Assembly (NCBI GenBank): GCA_033764775.1
Contig: JANRIQ010000006.1
Coordinates: 1 to 64,000, forward strand
Direction: 5' to 3'
Length of the DNA stretch: 64,000 nucleotides
Origin: JAWXCE01 sp033764775
GTDB lineage: Bacteria; Pseudomonadota; Alphaproteobacteria; Rhizobiales; Rhodomicrobiaceae
This document shows, piece after piece, positions 8,914 through 17,881 of this stretch. The position numbers and the translations under genes are program-made. The notes beneath the pieces are model-generated. The model saw only the letters and a program-made list of their open reading frames with translations. It was not told the origin of the DNA and did not search any database. The first letter of the stretch is position 1, and each line of letters opens with the position of its first letter.

Positions 8914-10731
8914 ATGTTTCAATCCTTCGATGATCTTGGCGGGCCCGCCGATACGGCTCAACGTTTGGCGGCTCTGCGGGCGGAACTGCGCGTGCGCGGA
9001 CTGTCCGGTTTCCTCATCCCATCCACCGATGAATTTCAAAGCGAAATGGCGCCGCCGTGCGATGAGCGCCTGCTTTGGCTGACGGGGTTTTCCGGCTCTT
9101 GGGGCCTCGCGATTGTGCTGGACGACGCAGCCGCGCTGTTTGTTGACGGCCGTTACACTCTGCAGGCGGCCAAGCAAGTCGACGCGGCGCTGTTCGAGGT
9201 GGTGAAATATCCGGATGTGAAACCGGCCGATTGGCTGCGCGCCAAAGCCGCACAGGGGGCGACCGTCGGGTACGACGCCCGCCTTCACAGCGTAACGGAG
9301 GTCAAGGTTTACAGGAAAGCGGCCGAAGCCGCCGGCGCCGCCTTCACGCCCGTCGACGCGAATCCGGTGGACGCAATCTGGACGGATCGCCCGGCGCAGC
9401 CCGCATCAATTATTGCATCCCATCCGCTTCGTGTCGCCGGCGTCACCGCCGCCGACAAACTCGCCGCCTTGCGCGAAACTCTGTGCGCGGACAAACAGCA
9501 CGCGGTCGCTCTCGCCTCGCCCCAGTCCATCGCGTGGGCGCTTAACATCCGCGCCGGCGACCTCGCTCACACCCCGGTCGCGCTTGGCTACGCGCTCATC
9601 TATGAACCCGGCGGCGCCGACATATTCATCTCGCCGGAGCGGCTCAGCCCAGAAGCCGCGGCGGAGCTTGACGGCGTCGCCCGCTTCCGCCCAGCGCACG
9701 AGTTGTCCGACGCACTGGCCGCGCTTGCCGGGAAGATCGTGCGCCTTGACCCCGAGCGGGCGTCCGCCTGGCTCGACGACCGGCTGCGGACGGCCGGCGC
9801 AGTCGTCAGCGCGGCGCCAGACCCATGCCTCGGCCCCCGCGCGCGCAAAAACCCGGTGGAGATCGCCGGCGCGCGAGCGGCGCACGAACGCGACGGCGCG
9901 GCGCTCGTCCGATTTTTACACTGGCTCGACACGCAGCCGGCGGGCGCTATCGACGAGATCGGCGCGGCGCAGAGGCTGGAGGCGCTGCGGCGCGATGCAG
10001 GCGCTCGCGACATCAGTTTTGCGACCATCGCCGGCGCGGGGCCAAACGGCGCCGTCGTGCATTACCGTCCGACGCGCTCGACCAACCGCGCGCTCGAAGC
10101 GGGCACACTGTTTCTCATCGACAGCGGCGGCCAGTATGAGGACGGAACCACGGATGTGACCCGAACCGTCGCCGTGGGCGCGCCGACCCCGGACATGCGC
10201 CGCCAATTCACCCTGGTGCTCAAAGGCCATATCGCGCTTGCCGAGGCGCGCTTTCCCGCAGGGACAAAAGGCGTGGAGTTGGACAGCTTCGCGCGGGCGG
10301 CTCTATGGCGCGCAGGGCTCGATTACGACCACGGCACAGGCCACGGCGTCGGCAGCTATCTCAGCGTGCATGAAGGCCCGGCCTCGATCGGCAAGCGCGG
10401 CTCGGCCGTGATCGAACCGGGCATGATCCTGTCGAACGAGCCAGGCTACTACCGCACCGGCCAGTACGGCATTCGCATCGAAAACCTGATGCTCGCCTTA
10501 CCGCCGGAGCATGTTCCTGGCGGCGACCGCCCGATGATGGCATTCGAAACCTTGACGCTCGCCCCTATCGACGCGAGCCTCATCGACGCGACGCTGTTGA
10601 CCGAGGCCGAAACGCGCTGGATCAACGCGTATCATGAACGGGTGTTCGAGGCCCTCGCGTCGCATCTGCCGGCCGACGTGGCGGCCTGGCTGCGCGCGGC
10701 GACGCAGCCTCTGCCGGGGGCGCAGGCGTGA
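8914..10731 (+). CDS. pepP: Xaa-Pro aminopeptidase (M24B)
   Basis: A 605-residue aminopeptidase P of the long, three-domain type (two creatinase-like N-terminal domains plus the pita-bread catalytic domain), which is usual in alphaproteobacteria. Metal-binding residues are visible in order: DSGGQYEDGTTDVTRTV (two Asp), GTGHGVGSYLSVHEGP (His), SNEPGYYRTG (Glu) and YGIRIENLM (Glu). It removes N-terminal residues that precede proline and is expected to be cytoplasmic. The stop overlaps the next gene's start. Confidence 0.92.
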   Translation: MFQSFDDLGGPADTAQRLAALRAELRVRGLSGFLIPSTDEFQSEMAPPCDERLLWLTGFSGSWGLAIVLDDAAALFVDGRYTLQAAKQVDAALFEVVKYPDVKPADWLRAKAAQGATVGYDARLHSVTEVKVYRKAAEAAGAAFTPVDANPVDAIWTDRPAQPASIIASHPLRVAGVTAADKLAALRETLCADKQHAVALASPQSIAWALNIRAGDLAHTPVALGYALIYEPGGADIFISPERLSPEAAAELDGVARFRPAHELSDALAALAGKIVRLDPERASAWLDDRLRTAGAVVSAAPDPCLGPRARKNPVEIAGARAAHERDGAALVRFLHWLDTQPAGAIDEIGAAQRLEALRRDAGARDISFATIAGAGPNGAVVHYRPTRSTNRALEAGTLFLIDSGGQYEDGTTDVTRTVAVGAPTPDMRRQFTLVLKGHIALAEARFPAGTKGVELDSFARAALWRAGLDYDHGTGHGVGSYLSVHEGPASIGKRGSAVIEPGMILSNEPGYYRTGQYGIRIENLMLALPPEHVPGGDRPMMAFETLTLAPIDASLIDATLLTEAETRWINAYHERVFEALASHLPADVAAWLRAATQPLPGAQA

Positions 10732-10979
10732 TGGAGACGTGGATCGGCGGCGTCGCGGCGGCGCTCACCACCGGCGCGTTCCTGCCGCAGGCGATCCGCA
10801 TCATCCGCACGCGTGAGACGGCGGGCATTTCGCTCGCCATGTACGCCGTGTTCACGGCCGGCGTCGTTCTGTGGCTCGTTTATGGGGTTCTGATCGGCGA
10901 CATTCCGATTATCGCGGCCAACCTGCTGACGCTTGTGCAATCGGCGGCGATATTGGCGCTAAAATTGCGCTACGGATAA
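10728..10979 (+). CDS. SemiSWEET (PQ-loop) sugar transporter
   Basis: An 82- or 83-residue membrane protein with three hydrophobic helices and the PQ motif (GAFLPQAIRIIRTRETAGIS) of SemiSWEET/MtN3 proteins. These work as dimers and let sugars cross the membrane down a gradient. Two starts are possible: GTG at 10728, inside the pepP stop, or ATG at 10731. Either gives translational coupling to pepP. Length matches the family. Confidence 0.88.
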   Translation: MMETWIGGVAAALTTGAFLPQAIRIIRTRETAGISLAMYAVFTAGVVLWLVYGVLIGDIPIIAANLLTLVQSAAILALKLRYG

Positions 10980-11009
10980 AACGCGACCCGACGCTTCCGC
11001 CGGGCCGCG
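10974..11009 (-). terminator. Rho-independent terminator downstream of the yejA-like gene
   Basis: Read on the minus strand, bases 11009-10998 and 10993-10982 form a 12-bp GC-rich stem (two G-U pairs) closed by a GAAG tetraloop and followed by TTTTATCC. On the plus strand the same bases form a weaker stem without a T tract, so it serves the leftward yejA-like gene. Its tail overlaps the SemiSWEET stop codon. Confidence 0.7.
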
Positions 11010-11121
11010 CTATTGCCTGGGGCGTGGCAATGGAAATGAGCGCTGGCCTCAAGCGTCTTGCCATCGCTCAAGGTCAGCGCTGGAAAAACGCCGTCGCCCG
11101 GCGATTCGTTCCCGCGCCGTC

Positions 11122-12828
11122 TCAGGGCCCCTCGCCCTCCCGCCACCAAGCGTCGATGCGCGCGCCCGATAAGGTGGGTTGCGGCGGATGCTTCAAATGC
11201 GCCCAGTGCGCGATCCATTGGGAAGGGGCGTGGAACAGCGGGATCACATAACGGCCGCGCAGCAACGCCTCGTCCAGCTTTCGCACTGCGGCGGCGAACG
11301 GCTCGGCTTCGCGCGCGGCGAGCATGGCGGCGATGGCGGCGTCGACGGCCCGATCCTTCACGCCAGCGTAGTTGAAACTGCCCTCGGCGTCGGCCGCCGC
11401 GCTGGACCAGCGGAAGCTCTGCTCGTTGCCCGGCGAGAGCGACGACGCCCAGGTGTTCTGGATCATGTCGAAGTCGAACTGCTGACGCCGGCGCTGCATC
11501 TGCGCCGAATCGATCTGGCGGATGGCGACCGAGACGCCGGCTCGCTCCAGCGCGCTTTTGTAGGTGAGGAACAGCCGCTCCTGCTCCCGCGTCACCGCGA
11601 GCATTTCGAAGGCGAACGGCTCGCCTGTCGCCGCGTTCACCAGCCGACCGCCGCGGTTTTCGTAGCCGGCCTCTTTCAGCAACGCGAGAGCGCGTCGCAG
11701 CGCGGCCCGTTCATCGCCCGTCGGCCAGGATGGCGGCCGCGCCTCCGGGGGGGCGGCGAGATGCGATCCATCGAAAAAGCTCTCGGTGCGGCGCAACAGG
11801 CCAAAATAGAGGTTCTTGTTGATCCAGTCGTGATCGAGCAGCCCGGAGAGCGCCTCGCGCACCCGGATGTCGGCGAAAATGGGCCGCCGCGTGTTGAACA
11901 CGAGCGCAGTCATGGGCGCCGGAGTGCGCGTCTCGAACGTGGCCAGACGCACGCGGCCGTCACGCACGGCGGGGAAGTCGTAGTCCTTGGCCCAGCGTGA
12001 CGGGTCCTGCTCGGCGTTCACGTGGAACAGGCCGCGCTTGAACGCCTCGAACATGGTCGAGCTGTCGCGATAATAGTCGTAGCGGATCTCGTCGAAATTG
12101 TAGAGGCCGCGATTGATGGGCAAATCCCTGCCCCAGTAAGTTTTATCGCGCTCATACACGATCGCTTTGCCTGGATCGACCTTGGCGATGCGGTACGGCC
12201 CGGAGCCGACAAGCGGCGACAGCGTCGTTTCGCCGAACGTCTCGGCCGAAAAGAGGTGGCGGGGGAGCACGGGCATCAGCCCCATGATGAGCGGCATCTC
12301 CCAGTCGGCGGCGTTGAAGGTGAATTTGACGCCGCGCTCGCCCACCCTCTCCACCGCGCTTACCTTGGAGTAATACTCGCGGTGGTTCGGGCGGCCCTGC
12401 TCGCGCAACAGCGCATGGGAGAAGATCACGTCCTCCGGCGTGACCGGCTTGCCGTCCGAGAACCGCGCCTCGGCGCGCAGCACGAAGGTCGCCGAGCTGC
12501 GGTCGTCCGGCGTCTCGATGCTCTCGGCGAGCAGGCCGTAAAGCGAGAACGGCTCATCCTGGGCGCGGGCCATAAGGCTTTCGAACACATAGTCGCGCAC
12601 GCCGGAGACGGCCTCGCCTTTGGGAATGAATGGATTGAGATTGTCGAACGAGCCTTGCCGCGCGAACACGATCGCGCCGCCCTTGGGCGCCTGCGGGTTC
12701 ACATACTCCCGCATGGCGAAATCCGGCCCGTGCTTCGGCTCGCCGTGCATCGCGACGCCGTGACGGGGAGCGGCGTGGAGCGGATACGCCGCAGCGAGCG
12801 CAAAAAACAGCACGCATCGAAAAATCAT
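11122..12828 (-). CDS. yejA: Periplasmic oligopeptide/microcin C-type binding protein (SBP family 5)
   Basis: A 568-residue protein with a Sec signal peptide (about residues 1-19). It matches the YejA branch of family 5 solute-binding proteins: HGVAMHGEPKHGPDF, NPQAPKGGAIVFARQGSFDN, LVGSGPYRIAKVDPG and ALVFNTRRPIFADIRVREAL. YejA captures peptides, including microcin C-like ones, for the YejBEF ABC importer. No permease or ATPase gene lies next to it here, so it is either a solitary binding protein or its partners are elsewhere. A terminator follows. Confidence 0.85.
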   Translation of the reverse strand: MIFRCVLFFALAAAYPLHAAPRHGVAMHGEPKHGPDFAMREYVNPQAPKGGAIVFARQGSFDNLNPFIPKGEAVSGVRDYVFESLMARAQDEPFSLYGLLAESIETPDDRSSATFVLRAEARFSDGKPVTPEDVIFSHALLREQGRPNHREYYSKVSAVERVGERGVKFTFNAADWEMPLIMGLMPVLPRHLFSAETFGETTLSPLVGSGPYRIAKVDPGKAIVYERDKTYWGRDLPINRGLYNFDEIRYDYYRDSSTMFEAFKRGLFHVNAEQDPSRWAKDYDFPAVRDGRVRLATFETRTPAPMTALVFNTRRPIFADIRVREALSGLLDHDWINKNLYFGLLRRTESFFDGSHLAAPPEARPPSWPTGDERAALRRALALLKEAGYENRGGRLVNAATGEPFAFEMLAVTREQERLFLTYKSALERAGVSVAIRQIDSAQMQRRRQQFDFDMIQNTWASSLSPGNEQSFRWSSAAADAEGSFNYAGVKDRAVDAAIAAMLAAREAEPFAAAVRKLDEALLRGRYVIPLFHAPSQWIAHWAHLKHPPQPTLSGARIDAWWREGEGP

Positions 12829-13141
12829 CAGCGCATTCCTTGTGGATAAGCCGCGCCGGCCTGGCGCGCGTGCGACGTCGTCTCGAAACCGCGCGATAAG
12901 CTGCTGACCTGGCGCATAAGTTTGTTGCTTCGATGACGCGGCTCTCGGATCGCGGTCAATGCTTCGCCTCGAGTCACCGCGCCAACACGGCGGCCGAACA
13001 TTTACGCGGGGCCGCCTGGATTGTTATCCACGTCACGGGATTGCCGCAATTCGGAGTACCAAGACAAGGCGACGCGCGAGGGAGCGCATAGGTTGGGAGC
13101 GGCGACGGCCAAGCGCTTGGCCATGTGGAGAGGTGGATTTC
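12829..13141. other. Divergent intergenic region between yejA-like and ialB-like genes
   Basis: About 313 bases with no convincing gene. It must hold both divergent promoters. The only clear structure is a perfect 16-bp palindrome at 13107-13122, just upstream of the ialB-like start, listed separately. An open frame running through it in phase with the ialB-like gene lacks a plausible start. Confidence 0.5.
13107..13122. promoter_or_regulatory. Perfect 16-bp palindrome upstream of ialB-like gene
   Basis: GGCCAAGCGCTTGGCC reads identically on both strands. It ends 19 bases before the ATG at 13142 and just before a GGAGAGG ribosome-binding stretch. It could be an operator for a dimeric regulator or, as RNA, a hairpin that limits access to the ribosome-binding site. 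No known regulator consensus is recognised. Confidence 0.35.
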
Positions 13142-13945
13142 ATGTTGGGTAAGATGGGAATGGTGGAGAGCGGCAAGGCGTTTCGCGCCATGAGAATTGT
13201 GACGGTCGCCGCGTTCGGCTTGAGCGTCGTGTTCGCATCCGAAGGTTTCGCGCAGGCGCAAAAGCCCGCCGCTCCCGCTCCGAAGGGCGATGCGAAGCCT
13301 GCGGCGGGAGCCGCCCCGGCCGCCGGCGCTCAGGAGGAAAAAAGCTCCTGGGTCAAGCTGTGTGAAAAAGCCCCGAGCCTCGTCGATGAAAACAAGGACG
13401 GCAAGGCCGACGGCAAAGAGGTCGAGGTTTGCCTGACGCACCACGAGCGCATCGACGGCAACACCGGCCTCGTTCTCGTGTCCGCCGCGCTGCGCCAGGT
13501 GAAAGGCCAGCCCAAGGAATCGCTGATGATCATGGTGCCGCTCGGCATGGCCCTGCCCCCAGGCGCGCAAGTGAAAGTGGACGACAAAGAGCCGATCAAG
13601 CTCGCCTTCACGCTTTGCCACCAGTCGGGCTGCACGGCCGAGGCCGAGGCTCCGAAAGAGGTCGTGGAGCAGATGAAAAAGGGCAAGCAGATGGTCGTCG
13701 CGGCCATCAACCTGGCCGGACAACCGGTCGGCTTTCCTGTTCCGCTTGTCGGCTTCGGCCCGGCCTATGACGGTCAGCCTGTCGACAACGCCCGCTACAA
13801 AGAAGCCCGTCAGCGCCTGATGGCCGCGATCCGCGAGCGCCAGATCGAGATGGCGAAGAAGGCCCGCGAGGAAGCCGCGAAGAAGAAAATCGAAGAGGCG
13901 ACGAAAGACCCCGCCGCCGCAGCCGCTGGCGCCAAGAAGCCATAA
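13142..13945 (+). CDS. Invasion-associated locus B (IalB) family secreted protein
   Basis: A 267-residue protein from the ATG at 13142 (a later ATG at 13190 would also keep the signal peptide). A hydrophobic signal segment (TVAAFGLSVVFASEGFAQ) is followed by an Ala/Pro/Lys-rich spacer. The IalB core comes next: SSWVKLCEK, CLTHHERID, LMIMVPLGMALPPGAQVKVD and LCHQSGCTAEAE. The C-terminus is a charged Ala/Lys helix. IalB-family proteins are periplasmic or surface proteins widespread in Rhizobiales; the name comes from Bartonella and does not imply virulence here. A strong terminator follows. Confidence 0.83.
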   Translation: MLGKMGMVESGKAFRAMRIVTVAAFGLSVVFASEGFAQAQKPAAPAPKGDAKPAAGAAPAAGAQEEKSSWVKLCEKAPSLVDENKDGKADGKEVEVCLTHHERIDGNTGLVLVSAALRQVKGQPKESLMIMVPLGMALPPGAQVKVDDKEPIKLAFTLCHQSGCTAEAEAPKEVVEQMKKGKQMVVAAINLAGQPVGFPVPLVGFGPAYDGQPVDNARYKEARQRLMAAIRERQIEMAKKAREEAAKKKIEEATKDPAAAAAGAKKP

Positions 13946-13968
13946 GTCTGACCCGGACAATTTGGAAG

Positions 13969-14000
13969 CCGCGCTCAGCCAGAGCGCGGTTTTTTATTTT
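13969..14000 (+). terminator. Rho-independent terminator after ialB-like gene
   Basis: An 8-bp GC stem (CCGCGCTC / GAGCGCGG, bases 13969-13976 and 13982-13989) with a five-base loop is followed directly by TTTTTTATTTT. It separates the rightward ialB-like gene from the leftward ligA gene. Confidence 0.9.
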
Positions 14001-14038
14001 GGGCGTGAGATGACCGGCCTCGATGCGCGAAGATCCAT

Positions 14039-16183
14039 TTAGTCTTCGACGGACACAGTCCGCGTCATCGCCAGCCACTCGTCCTCTGTCAGCACCTTCA
14101 CCCCTAGGCTTTGCGCCTTTTTCAGCTTCGAGCCGGCGTCCGCTCCGGCGATGACATAATCCGTGGTTTTCGAAACCGCGCCGGCCACATGGGCGCCGAG
14201 CCGCTCCGCCATGGCTTTCGCCTCGTCCCGCGTCATGCGCTCAAGCGCGCCGGTGAACACGACGCGCAGGCCAGCCACAGCCGAGTCTCTCGCCCGCTCC
14301 TCCGCGTAATCCTCGACGCGCACCTGCTCCAAAAGCCTGGCGACCGCCTCCCGATTGTGCCCCTCGGCGAAAAACTGCGCGCCAGCCTGGGCAACCGCCT
14401 CGCCGATGCCGTCGACGGAGATGAGATGCTGATAGGCCTCGCTGTCCGGGTCGGCGGCGGCCTCAAGCGCGGCCTGCGCGGCGGCGAACGTGCGAAACGT
14501 CTTCGCCAGCAGTTTTGCCGTCGTCTCGCCGATGTGGCGCACCCCGAGCGCGTAGATGAAGCGCGGGAGCGAAATGTTCCGCCGCTCCTCGATCGCCTTG
14601 AACAGGTTCGCAGCGGAGCGCGCGCCCCACCCGTCTTTGTCCTTCAGCTTTTTCAGCGAGGTTTTGTCCCGCTCGGCCAGCGTGAAGATGTCGGCGGGCG
14701 TGCGGATGCGTCCCTCCTCGAAAAACGCCGCGATCTGCTTTTCGCCGAGGCCCTCGATGTCGAAAGCGTTGCGGGACACGAAATGCCGCAAGCGCTCCAC
14801 CGCCTGGGCGGGGCAGATCAGCCCGCCGGTGCAACGCCGCACGGCGTCGAGCTTGCCAGTCTTCGGGTGCGCCTCGCGCACCGCAGCGCTGCCGCAAACC
14901 GGGCACTCGGTGGGAAACTGAAACGGGACGGCGCCGGAGGGGCGCCGCTCGGGCAGGTGGCCGAGAATCTGCGGGATGACATCGCCCGCCCGCTGCACGC
15001 GCACCCAGTCGCCGACGCGGACATCCTTGCGCGCGATCTCGTCCTCATTGTGCAGCGTGGCGTTCTGCACCACCACGCCGCCGACAGTCACCGGCTCCAG
15101 CTTGGCGACGGGGGTCAGCGCGCCGGTTCGGCCCACCTGAATGTCGATGGCTTTCAGGATTGTCGTCGCCTGCTCCGCCGCGAATTTGTGGGCCGCCGCC
15201 CAGCGCGGGCTGCGCGACACAAAGCCTAAGCGCTCCTGCAGCCTTAGGTCGTTTACCTTATAGACGACGCCGTCGATGTCGTAGCCGAGCGTCGCGCGCT
15301 GCGCCTCGATCTCGCGATAAGCGGCGAGCAGCTCGTCCGCCGACCGGCACAAACGCATGAGCGGGTTCACCTGAAAGCCCCACGCCTTGAACGCCTGCAC
15401 CACATCGAACTGCGTGGCGCCAGGCAACGCCTCCGCCTCGCCCCACGAATAGGCGAAGAAGCGCAGTGGCCGCGACGCGGTGATCGCCGGGTTCAACTGC
15501 CGCAGCGAACCGGCCGCCGCGTTGCGGGGATTGGCGAAGGCCCGTTCGCCCGCCGCCGCCTGCTGTTCGTTGAGCGCGGAGAAATCCGCGTGCGTCATAT
15601 ACACCTCGCCTCGCACTTCGAAGGCGCCGCGCGGGCCGCCCTTCAGCCGCTGCGGGATGTCGGCGACAGTGAGCGCGTTCGGCGTGACGTTCTCCCCCTC
15701 TACCCCATCTCCGCGCGTTGCGGCGACGGCGAAGCGGCCGGCCTCGTAGCGCAGCGACAGCCCCAGCCCGTCGATTTTCGGCTCGGCCGTCATCTCCAGC
15801 GCGGCCTCGGCGGAAAGCTTCAGAAATCGCCGGATGCGGTCGAGGAACTCGCGCGCCTCCTCCTCCGAGAAAATGTTGCCCAGCGAGAGCATCGGAACGC
15901 GATGGGCGACTTTCGCGAACTTTTGCGACGGCGCGGCGCCGACGCGCGTCGAAGGACTATCGGCGCGCGCGAGCGCGGGAAAACGCGCCTCGATGGCGGC
16001 GTTGAGCCGGCGAAGGCTGTCATATTCGGCGTCGGAGATGTCCGGCTCGTCCCGCTCGAAATAGGCGCGGTCGTGGCGCTCGATCTCGGCGGCGAGATGG
16101 GCGAGTTCCAGCGCCGCCTCCTCCTCCGTCATGGCTGCGACGGCCTTGCCGGACACCACGCCGAGCAGCGCCTCCTCACCCAT
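14039..16183 (-). CDS. ligA: NAD-dependent DNA ligase
   Basis: A 714-residue LigA. The catalytic lysine is in EPKIDGLGLSLRYE (KxDG). Then come the OB fold, a four-cysteine zinc site (CPVCGSAAV ... RRCTGGLICPAQ), helix-hairpin-helix repeats (IEGLGEKQI, LGVRHIGETTA) and a C-terminal BRCT domain (LERMTRDEAKAMAERLGAHV). LigA seals nicks in replication and repair and is essential in most bacteria. The start overlaps the end of recN by eight bases; an internal ATG 17 codons in (MTEEEA) is an alternative giving a more usual length. Last gene of the minus-strand run from the methyltransferase. Confidence 0.95.
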   Translation of the reverse strand: MGEEALLGVVSGKAVAAMTEEEAALELAHLAAEIERHDRAYFERDEPDISDAEYDSLRRLNAAIEARFPALARADSPSTRVGAAPSQKFAKVAHRVPMLSLGNIFSEEEAREFLDRIRRFLKLSAEAALEMTAEPKIDGLGLSLRYEAGRFAVAATRGDGVEGENVTPNALTVADIPQRLKGGPRGAFEVRGEVYMTHADFSALNEQQAAAGERAFANPRNAAAGSLRQLNPAITASRPLRFFAYSWGEAEALPGATQFDVVQAFKAWGFQVNPLMRLCRSADELLAAYREIEAQRATLGYDIDGVVYKVNDLRLQERLGFVSRSPRWAAAHKFAAEQATTILKAIDIQVGRTGALTPVAKLEPVTVGGVVVQNATLHNEDEIARKDVRVGDWVRVQRAGDVIPQILGHLPERRPSGAVPFQFPTECPVCGSAAVREAHPKTGKLDAVRRCTGGLICPAQAVERLRHFVSRNAFDIEGLGEKQIAAFFEEGRIRTPADIFTLAERDKTSLKKLKDKDGWGARSAANLFKAIEERRNISLPRFIYALGVRHIGETTAKLLAKTFRTFAAAQAALEAAADPDSEAYQHLISVDGIGEAVAQAGAQFFAEGHNREAVARLLEQVRVEDYAEERARDSAVAGLRVVFTGALERMTRDEAKAMAERLGAHVAGAVSKTTDYVIAGADAGSKLKKAQSLGVKVLTEDEWLAMTRTVSVED

Positions 16184-17846
16184 GGGGCGCGCCCATCAGG
16201 CTGGCGGCGGCGCGGCGGGCGGCGTTGGTGACGCGGGCGCCCGCCAGCATGCGCGCGATCTCCTCTACGCGTCCATCCGAATCGAGCGCTGCGGCGCGGG
16301 TCACCATGGCTTCTATGCCGTTGGCCACCACCGCCTGCTTGGAGATGACCAGATGATGATCCGCATGCGCCGCCACCTGCGGCGAATGGGTGACGGCGAG
16401 CACCTGCGCCGCGCGGCTGAGCGTCGCCAGCCTTTCGCCGATGGCCGCCGCCGTTGCTCCGCCGACGCCCTGATCCACCTCATCGAACACGAGGGTCGGC
16501 GCGGAGCCTTGCTGCGCCAGCGCGACTTTGAGGGCGAGAATGAAGCGCGACAGCTCGCCGCCCGACGCCACCTTCATGAGCGGGCCGGCGTCCGCCCCGG
16601 GATTGGTGCGCACCGTGAAGGACGCGGTTTCGAAGCCGGAAGGGCCGCCCGCCGCGTCGTGGGCGAGGTCGGTCATGAAGCGCGCACGGTCAAGCTTGAG
16701 CGCGGGGAGTTCGGCGCCGACGGCGGCGTCAAGGCGGGTCGCGGCGGCGCGCCGGGCCTCGGACAGGCGGCGCGCGGCGGCCACATACGCATGGCGCTTC
16801 GCCTCGGTTTCGGCTTCAAGGCTGGCGCGCTCGGCGTCCGCGGCGTCGGCGGCGGCGCATTCGGCCCGAAAGCGCTCGGCGAGCCCAGGCAAATCGGCGA
16901 CCGCGCAACGATACTTGCGCGCCGTCTCGCGCAGCTTGAACAAGCGGGCCTCCGCCTGCTCAAGGTCTGCGTCGTTGAAATCCAAGGCCGACCTCTCCGC
17001 CTTGACCACCGCCGCCGCCTCGGCGACCTCGATAAGCACACGCTCCACCGCCGCGGCGACGCCGCTCGGCCGCGCGCCCGGCTGCCGTTCGAGCCGCCGC
17101 AGCGCGCCTCCAAGCTTGTTCTCCAGCCCGCCGGCGGAGAGCGCCGTTGCGATATCGTCAAGCCCCGCGGCGATCCTCGAAGCGTTCTGCATGCGCTGCC
17201 GATCCTCGGCGAGGGCGTCCTCCTCGCCCGAGCGGCAATCCAGTGCTTCGAGTTCATCGGCTGCGTGCCGCGCGTACTCCAGGCTGCGCTGAGCAGCGGC
17301 GTGCATGTCCCGCCGCTCGGCCAGGGCGGCCTCGGCCTCACGCCAAGCTCGCCAGTGCGCCTCCACCTGCGTCGCATCGCCCGACAGGCCGCCGTAGGCG
17401 TCAAGCAGTCGACGGTGGGTCGCGCTCTCCGTGAACGCCCGGTCGTCGTGCTGGCCATGGATTTCGACGAGCAGCGCGCCCACACGGCGCAAAGTCTGCA
17501 CGCTCACCGGCGCGTCGTTGATGAAGGCCTTGGCGCGGCCGTCCGGCGTCTGGACGCGGCGGAGAACCAGGTCGTCGCCGGCCTCCACGCCATGCTCCAC
17601 GGCGAGCGCGAGCGCTGGATGGTCGGAGACGAGGTCGAACTGCGCCGTCACCTGGCCGAGAGCGGCGCCGGCGCGGACGAGTTTGGGGTCGCCGCGCGCG
17701 CCGAGCGCAAGCGCGAAGGCGTCAAGAAGGATGGATTTGCCGGCCCCAGTTTCGCCCGTGAAGGCGGTCATGCCCGCATGGAATTGAAGATCGAGGCGGT
17801 CGATGAGGACGATGTCGCGGATCGAAAGGGCGGCGAGCATACGCAA
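16176..17846 (-). CDS. recN: DNA repair protein RecN
   Basis: A 556-residue SMC-like ATPase. Walker A is GETGAGKSILLDAFALALG near the N-terminus, the middle is long coiled coil, and the C-terminal ATPase half has SGGELSRFILALKVALAQ followed by Walker B LVFDEVDQGVGG and the VTHSPQVAAHAD switch. RecN acts early in double-strand break repair. Start is MRMLAALSIRD or the ATG two codons in. It lies 35 bases after bamD and overlaps ligA by eight bases, matching the bamD-recN-ligA order common in alphaproteobacteria. Confidence 0.95.
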   Translation of the reverse strand: MRMLAALSIRDIVLIDRLDLQFHAGMTAFTGETGAGKSILLDAFALALGARGDPKLVRAGAALGQVTAQFDLVSDHPALALAVEHGVEAGDDLVLRRVQTPDGRAKAFINDAPVSVQTLRRVGALLVEIHGQHDDRAFTESATHRRLLDAYGGLSGDATQVEAHWRAWREAEAALAERRDMHAAAQRSLEYARHAADELEALDCRSGEEDALAEDRQRMQNASRIAAGLDDIATALSAGGLENKLGGALRRLERQPGARPSGVAAAVERVLIEVAEAAAVVKAERSALDFNDADLEQAEARLFKLRETARKYRCAVADLPGLAERFRAECAAADAADAERASLEAETEAKRHAYVAAARRLSEARRAAATRLDAAVGAELPALKLDRARFMTDLAHDAAGGPSGFETASFTVRTNPGADAGPLMKVASGGELSRFILALKVALAQQGSAPTLVFDEVDQGVGGATAAAIGERLATLSRAAQVLAVTHSPQVAAHADHHLVISKQAVVANGIEAMVTRAAALDSDGRVEEIARMLAGARVTNAARRAAASLMGAPHG

Positions 17847-17881
17847 CCCTTAGCTTTGATTTGCCCGGACGGCCAGCGTAT

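Noticed and set aside
10970..11218. Possible 82-residue minus-strand gene after the yejA-like gene
   Set aside because: It overlaps the end of the yejA-like gene and its terminator hairpin; no family match.
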